From Pontitalea aquivivens (lineage in GTDB: Bacteria; Pseudomonadota; Alphaproteobacteria; Rhodobacterales; Rhodobacteraceae): DNA of 64,000 nucleotides. Position numbers and translations under genes: made by a program. The stretch is taken from positions 372,001-436,000 of the forward strand of contig NZ_JBKFEY010000002.1 of assembly GCF_046507575.1 (NCBI RefSeq). Direction: 5' to 3'. Positions 59,513 to 64,000 of the stretch are shown here, in pieces. The stretch's first letter is position 1. The number at the start of each line of letters is the position of its first letter. The notes under the pieces are model-generated. The model saw only the letters and a program-made list of their open reading frames with translations. It was not told the DNA's origin and ran no database searches.

Positions 59513-61342
59513 TCAGTCGGTCAATTGCATCCGGCACAGCGCGGCATATGTTCCGCCTTGTACCAGCAGCGTTTCATGCGTGCCTTCCTCGACAACCTGA
59601 CCATCGACGATGACAACGATCTTGTCGGCATTGCGCACGGTGGACAGGCGATGGGCAATCACCAGCGTGGTGCGACCTTGCGACAGTTCGGCCAGCGCCT
59701 CGGCCACGCGCGCTTCGGACGCGGTATCCAGCGCGCTTGTCGCTTCATCCAGCAGCAGGATCGGCGCATCGCGCAGGATGGCGCGGGCAATGGCGACGCG
59801 CTGGCGCTGGCCCCCCGACAGCGATGATCCGCGGGGCCCTGCAGGCGTGTCGATCCCCTGCGGCAGGCTGTCGGTGAAATCGGTGACATGCGCGGCCTGC
59901 AGCGCGCGGGCCAGCGTGGGCGCGGGCACATCCGCGCATCCCAAAAGCACGTTTTCCCGGATCGTTTCGTCAAACAGCGCCGCTTCCTGCGCGACGGTCG
60001 AGAACAGGTCGCGCAGTGCGGGCAGGTTCAGCGCGCGGATATCCTGTCCGCCGATAGTGATGTGCCCGCTGTCGGGGTCGATCATCCGCGTCAACAGGGC
60101 AAAGACCGTGCTTTTCCCCGCCCCGGACGGCCCGACCAGCGCGGTCGTCTGGCCCGCCTCGGCGGTAAAGGACAGCCCGCGCAGCACCGGCGTTTCGCCA
60201 TAGCGCAGCCGCACGTCTTCCAGCCGGATCGTTGTCTGCGCCGGGTCGGGGTGCAACCCGTCAACGGGGCTGGTGATGGCGGGCGGGGTGTCGAACAGGC
60301 GATACAGGCGTTCCAGGCTTGCCGCCGCCGTCTGCCAGGTGCCGGCCAGCCCGCCCAGACGGCGCAGCGGCTGAAACGCCAGCGCGATTGCCGTGAAGAA
60401 TGACATGAATTCGCCCACGGTCCGCTGGCCCGCGGCAATCTCGCCGCCCGCGAGCAACAGGACGCCGAAAAAGCCAAGCCCGGTGACCACGTCGATCATC
60501 GCCGGGATCATTGTCTGTGACATGGTCATCTTGACCTGCCCACGCCGGATCGCATCGACGATCGTCGCGAACCGGCGCATCTGGTAATCTTCCATGCGGT
60601 TCAGCTTGACCGCAGCGATGCCGTGGAACACCTCATCCAGGCGGGTGGCGCGCTGCCCCGATTGCGACCGCATCTGTTCGGTTTTCTTGCGGATGTAGCG
60701 TTGCGCAACCGCAGTCGGCAGGATCAGCAGCGGCGCGCCGATCAGCGTGGTCGCGGTCCAGATCGGGTCGATCGAGATTGCCACCGCGAACAGCGCGATC
60801 AGCGACACCGCGTCGCGCCCCGCCCCGGTGATGAAGGTGGACCAGACGCCCTGCACGGCGATGGTGTCGCCTTGTACCCGCTCGATCAGCGCGCCGGGCG
60901 GGTTATGCTGGAAAAACGCCTGGTCAAGGCCAAGGATATGGCGGGTCAGATCCACCTGCATCGCGCTGGAACTGGTCAGCGATATCCGCGACAGCAGCGT
61001 GCGTGACACCACCAGCGTTACGGCGCGGATCACGAACAGCCCCAGGATCGCCAGACCAACCCACCAGATCATCCCGGATTCGCCACCCAGAAAGACCCGA
61101 TCGAACAGCGGCTCCAGCATCCAGCTGAGCGCGCCCAGCGTCGATCCCTCGATCACCATCACCGCCAATGCCAGCGTCATCAGCGGCCAATGCTGGCGCA
61201 GATAATCACGCCAGAGCCGGGCGAACAGCCTGCCGGAGGAATATCGGGGATCGGGTCTGGCCAAGGTCCTGCCTATCGGATGCGCGGTTTCGGGCGCGGT
61301 CTGTGTCGGGTCTAGCGTGAACGGGGCGGCGCGCGCAAGCAT
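59513..61342 (-). CDS. ABC exporter, fused membrane and ATPase domains
   Basis: A 609-residue half-transporter (MsbA/ABCB class). Six membrane segments over about 50-350, with LFDRVFLGG and the coupling-helix region, then an ATPase with GPSGAGKST, signature LSGGQRQRVAIARA, Walker B ILLLDEATSALD and switch IAHRLSTV. The start is uncertain: ATG 61342 gives MLARAAPFTLD; the open frame continues to 61408 and would collide with the divergent aminotransferase leader. The substrate is unknown. Confidence 0.87.
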   Translation of the reverse strand: MLARAAPFTLDPTQTAPETAHPIGRTLARPDPRYSSGRLFARLWRDYLRQHWPLMTLALAVMVIEGSTLGALSWMLEPLFDRVFLGGESGMIWWVGLAILGLFVIRAVTLVVSRTLLSRISLTSSSAMQVDLTRHILGLDQAFFQHNPPGALIERVQGDTIAVQGVWSTFITGAGRDAVSLIALFAVAISIDPIWTATTLIGAPLLILPTAVAQRYIRKKTEQMRSQSGQRATRLDEVFHGIAAVKLNRMEDYQMRRFATIVDAIRRGQVKMTMSQTMIPAMIDVVTGLGFFGVLLLAGGEIAAGQRTVGEFMSFFTAIALAFQPLRRLGGLAGTWQTAAASLERLYRLFDTPPAITSPVDGLHPDPAQTTIRLEDVRLRYGETPVLRGLSFTAEAGQTTALVGPSGAGKSTVFALLTRMIDPDSGHITIGGQDIRALNLPALRDLFSTVAQEAALFDETIRENVLLGCADVPAPTLARALQAAHVTDFTDSLPQGIDTPAGPRGSSLSGGQRQRVAIARAILRDAPILLLDEATSALDTASEARVAEALAELSQGRTTLVIAHRLSTVRNADKIVVIVDGQVVEEGTHETLLVQGGTYAALCRMQLTD

Positions 61343-61406
61343 GGCACGATTGACCGCGCCGCGCCGCGGGCGTACCGATTGCGCTATCACTGCAGGAGAA
61401 ACCACC

Positions 61407-62606
61407 ATGCCCCTGTCGCAGGGCCGCCCCTATCTGGCCATTCCCGGCCCCTCGACCATGCCCGACCGGGTGCTGTCGGCGATGCATCGCGCCGCCCCCA
61501 ACATCTATGAGGGCGAATTGATCGACACGGTTACGCGTATCCTTCCCGATCTGCGCCGAGTGGCGCTGACCTCGGGTCATGTGGCGATCTACATCGCCAA
61601 CGGCCATGGCGCATGGGAGGCCGCGAATGCCAACATGTTCTCACGCGGGGATCGGGCCCTGGTGCTGGCGACGGGGGGCTTTGGCATCGGCTGGGCGGAT
61701 CATGCCCGCGCGATGGGGGTCGAGGTTGATCTGATCGACTTCGGCAAATCGACCCCCGCCGATCCGTCCCGGCTGGAAGCGGCGCTGCGCGCCGACCGCG
61801 ATCATCGGATCAAGGCGGTGTTGGTGACCCATGTGGATACCTCCAGCTCGGTCAGGAATGACATTCCCGCGATCCGGGGGGCGATCGATGCGGTGGGGCA
61901 TCCCGCGCTTCTGGCGGTGGATTGCATCGCCTCGCTGGGGTGCGATGAATTCCGCATGGACGATTGGGGCGTGGATGTGATGGTCGCGGCCAGCCAGAAG
62001 GGGCTGATGGTGCCCCCGGGGCTGGGCTTTGTGTGGTTTTCCGACCGTGCGGCCGAGGCGGGGCGCGCGGCCGATCTGGCAACGCCCTACTGGAACTGGC
62101 GCCCGCGTGCCTTCGCCGAACAGTTCTATCAGCATTTTGGCGGCACCGCGCCCACGCATCACCTGTTCGGCCTGGCCGAGGCACTGCGGATGATCCTGGA
62201 CGAAGAGGGCCTTCACCATGCCTGGGCACGCCATGCCACGCTTGCGCGCGCCGTCTGGGCCGCGTTTGATGCCTGGGGGCTGGGCGGCGACATCTCGCTG
62301 AACGTGGTTGATCCGGCGCATCGGGGCCATTCGGTCACCGCGGCGCGAATCGGCGGGGGCGGCGCGGGCCGTCTGCGCCGCTGGTGCGAATCGCAGGCAG
62401 GCGTGACGCTGGGTGTCGGTCTGGGCATGGCCGATCCGGGCAGCCCGGCCTATGACGATTTCCTGCGCGTGGCGCATATGGGCCACGTCAACGCCCATAT
62501 GACGCTGGGCGCCCTGTCGGTGATGGAGTCCGGGATGACCGCGCTTGACATCGCCTTTCGTCCCGGCGGGATCGCCGCCGCGGCACAGGTGGTGGCAGGC
62601 CGCTAG
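61407..62606 (+). CDS. class V aminotransferase (serine/alanine-glyoxylate type)
   Basis: A 399-residue fold-type I PLP enzyme. GPSTMPDRVLSAM at the N-terminus, TSGHVAIYIANGHGAWEAA near residue 52, and the Schiff-base lysine in AASQKGLMVPPGLGF. Closest in pattern to serine-glyoxylate or alanine-glyoxylate aminotransferases; ureidoglycine-glyoxylate aminotransferase is another option. Glyoxylate is a product of the ethylmalonyl-CoA pathway, but a link to ccr/ecm is only a guess. CAGGAGA precedes ATG 61407. Confidence 0.8.
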   Translation: MPLSQGRPYLAIPGPSTMPDRVLSAMHRAAPNIYEGELIDTVTRILPDLRRVALTSGHVAIYIANGHGAWEAANANMFSRGDRALVLATGGFGIGWADHARAMGVEVDLIDFGKSTPADPSRLEAALRADRDHRIKAVLVTHVDTSSSVRNDIPAIRGAIDAVGHPALLAVDCIASLGCDEFRMDDWGVDVMVAASQKGLMVPPGLGFVWFSDRAAEAGRAADLATPYWNWRPRAFAEQFYQHFGGTAPTHHLFGLAEALRMILDEEGLHHAWARHATLARAVWAAFDAWGLGGDISLNVVDPAHRGHSVTAARIGGGGAGRLRRWCESQAGVTLGVGLGMADPGSPAYDDFLRVAHMGHVNAHMTLGALSVMESGMTALDIAFRPGGIAAAAQVVAGR

Positions 62607-62611
62607 CGGCC

Positions 62612-63718
62612 TCAGTCCCCCGCCGCTGCGATCGCCCGGGGCAGGGCGCGTGCAAAGGCCGCCATCGCCGCCTCGGGCCCGCAGGATACGCGGATGCAGC
62701 GGTCCTGCGGCGCGACAAAAGGCATGCGCGCGAAGATGTCGCTCTCGATCAGCCCGGCCAGGACCGCTCGGGCAAAGGCGCCATCGCGGCCACAGTCGAT
62801 GGTGACAAAGTTCGTCGCCGAAGGCAGGGCAGTCAGCCCGTTTCCGGCAGCGATCTGGCCAAGCCGTGCCCGTGACGCGGCGACCTTGGCGCGAATCCCG
62901 GCCAGCCAGTCCTGATCCTCCAGCGCGGCCAGCGCGCCCGCCTGACTGATCCGGCACATGCCGAAATGGTTGCGGATCTTGTTGAAGGCGGTGATCAGGG
63001 GCGCTGCGCCTATGGCATAGCCCACCCGCGCGCCGGCCATGCCATAGCCCTTGGAAAATGTTCGCATCCGGATCACGCGCGGATCTTCGGGGTCTATCGC
63101 GGGGGCGGTGCCTTCGGGGGCCAGGTCAACATAGGCCTCATCCAGTACCATCAGCGTGCCATCAGGCACCCGCGTGACCATGTCGGCGATCACCCTGCCC
63201 GGGTGGTGCGAGCCCATCGGATTATCGGGATTGGCGATGTACATCAGCTTGGCGCGTGTGGCCGCGGCCAGCGTCAGCAGCGCCTCGGGGTCTTCGTGAT
63301 CGCCCTTGTAGGGAACCTTGTGCAGCACCCCGCCAAAGCCCGTGACATGATAGTTGAAGGTCGGATAGCCCCCTTCCGAGGTCACCACCGGGTCGCCCGG
63401 TCCCACGACCAGCCGCACCAGATAGCCCAGAAGCCCGTCAATCCCCTCGCCCACCACGATATTCTCGGGCCGGCAGCCATGATGCGCGGCCAGCGCCGCC
63501 CGCAGATCATGGTTTTCCGGATCGCCATACATCCAGACATCGGATGCGACGCGGGTCATGGCCTCGACTGCGCGGGGTGACGGACCAAAGCCGTTTTCAT
63601 TCGCCCCAAGCCGCGCCACAAAGGGGCGGTCACGCGCGCGCTCCTGCGTTTCCGGCCCGACGAAGGGGACCGAGGCGGGCAGACTGTCGATCAGCGGGGT
63701 ATAGCAAGGTCCGGTCAT
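62612..63718 (-). CDS. HisC-family class I/II aminotransferase
   Basis: A 368-residue PLP-dependent enzyme: LGANENGFGPSP near residue 37, GEGIDGLLGYLV, NPDNPMGS, LDEAYVDL and the cofactor lysine in TFSKGYGMAGARVGYA. The pattern is that of histidinol-phosphate aminotransferase homologues, but no his genes are near, so it may act on another amino acid such as an aromatic one. Convergent with the class V aminotransferase; only 5 bp separate the stops. Confidence 0.8.
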   Translation of the reverse strand: MTGPCYTPLIDSLPASVPFVGPETQERARDRPFVARLGANENGFGPSPRAVEAMTRVASDVWMYGDPENHDLRAALAAHHGCRPENIVVGEGIDGLLGYLVRLVVGPGDPVVTSEGGYPTFNYHVTGFGGVLHKVPYKGDHEDPEALLTLAAATRAKLMYIANPDNPMGSHHPGRVIADMVTRVPDGTLMVLDEAYVDLAPEGTAPAIDPEDPRVIRMRTFSKGYGMAGARVGYAIGAAPLITAFNKIRNHFGMCRISQAGALAALEDQDWLAGIRAKVAASRARLGQIAAGNGLTALPSATNFVTIDCGRDGAFARAVLAGLIESDIFARMPFVAPQDRCIRVSCGPEAAMAAFARALPRAIAAAGD

Positions 63719-63770
63719 GCCCCAGTGCTAAGACTATTCCCGCCGCCCCGCAAGACTGCGCGAACGCTGC

Positions 63771-63808
63771 TTCTTCTTGGTCCAAATACTCCCGCCGGAG
63801 GCTTCTGC
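63771..63808. repeat. dispersed repeat, third copy
   Basis: TTCTTCTTGG (63771-63780), one base, then CCAAATACTCCCGCCGGAGG and CTTC (63782-63805), nearly identical to the right arm at 24598-24632. It lies 29 bases past the valS stop, reading in the opposite orientation relative to the gene it follows. Confidence 0.75.
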
Positions 63809-63836
63809 AGATACCGCGAAAGCCCCCGGCAGGGGA

Positions 63837-64000
63837 TCAGCCGATATCGGCCAGCCGTTTCACCGCAGCGGCGATCTTTGCCGCCTCTTCCTCGCCCTGG
63901 GCCAGCTTTTCGCGGGTCTCCTCGACGACATCCCCGGCGGCGCTTTCAATGAATTTCGGGTTGGCCAGACGCCCGCGCAATCCGCCCAGATCCTTGTCCA
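63837..64000 (-). CDS. valS: valyl-tRNA synthetase, C-terminal end
   Basis: The minus strand encodes the last 53 residues before a TGA at 63839-63837: LRGRLANPKFIESA, DVVEETREKLAQGEEEA and AAAVKRLADIG. This is the C-terminal coiled-coil arm of ValRS (LxNxxFxxxA..VV..xRxKL pattern), which contacts tRNA-Val. The rest is beyond the window. In several alphaproteobacteria valS neighbours the tolC/popZ genes, which here lie about 6 kb away. Confidence 0.85.
   Translation of the reverse strand, partial: DKDLGGLRGRLANPKFIESAAGDVVEETREKLAQGEEEAAKIAAAVKRLADIG

Overview
The window is a high-GC, gene-dense bacterial chromosome segment. It reads as an alphaproteobacterium of the Rhodobacteraceae (Rhodobacter/Roseobacter relatives). 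The pointers are the ribosomal-protein cluster sequences, a full aapJQMP amino-acid ABC operon, the adjacent crotonyl-CoA carboxylase/reductase and ethylmalonyl-CoA mutase genes (ethylmalonyl-CoA pathway), an ATP12 chaperone gene, a pcm-like/tolC/PopZ-like cluster, and many genes with AT-poor third codon positions. I cannot name the species.

Layout. 1-8851 (+): the spc and alpha ribosomal clusters, from the end of rplN through rplX, rplE, rpsN, rpsH, rplF, rplR, rpsE, rpmD, rplO, secY, adk, rpsM, rpsK and rpoA to rplQ. Several long GC hairpins sit inside the cluster, and a clean terminator follows rplQ. 8985-11592 (+): two consecutive luxR-luxI quorum-sensing pairs that look like an ancestral tandem duplication; each luxR has the same promoter pattern placed so close to its start codon that the mRNA should be leaderless. 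11637-15789 (+): rarA, crcB, an RluC-type pseudouridine synthase, a HAD phosphatase and the ATP12 chaperone, mostly with start/stop overlaps. 16004-20538 (+): aapJ-aapQ-aapM-aapP. 20600-24556: ccr (-) and ecm (+), separated by a small secreted-protein gene (-). 24705-29480 (+): helicase, branched-chain aminotransferase, UspA, Nfu-type Fe-S scaffold with an Irr-type (ICE-like) box, tsaB and rimI. 29634-35030 (+): a nucleoside-type BMP/ABC transporter with purine-nucleoside phosphorylase. 35124-41479: TauE-type permease plus TIGR02186 partner, an SDR and a stand-alone Lrp-type ligand-binding domain (both -), then an epimerase, a sugar transferase and a FlaA1/CapD-type dehydratase (+). 41443-49956: truA (-), a YcjX/YcjF pair (+), truncated haemoglobin, metG and an SDR (all -), tRNA-Leu and an ABC exporter (+). 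50130-58442: acyl-CoA synthetase (+), a structured intergenic region with a possible 56-residue ORF, ettA and tRNA-Cys (-), then a pcm-like gene, tolC and a PopZ-like gene (+), and a small DUF6280-like gene (-). 58765-64000: ygfZ and an ABC exporter (-), a class V aminotransferase (+), a HisC-like aminotransferase (-) and the 3' end of valS (-).

How the genes work together. Most of the window is housekeeping: translation, secretion, tRNA modification, Fe-S biogenesis and uptake of amino acids and nucleosides. ccr and ecm assimilate acetyl-CoA through ethylmalonyl-CoA. The accessory content is the double luxRI locus between rplQ and rarA. The least understood sequences are the structured leaders and spacers: upstream of the small secreted-protein gene, upstream of the DUF6280-like gene, and between the acyl-CoA synthetase and ettA. 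No CRISPR array, rRNA, insertion sequence, prophage or integrase gene was seen.
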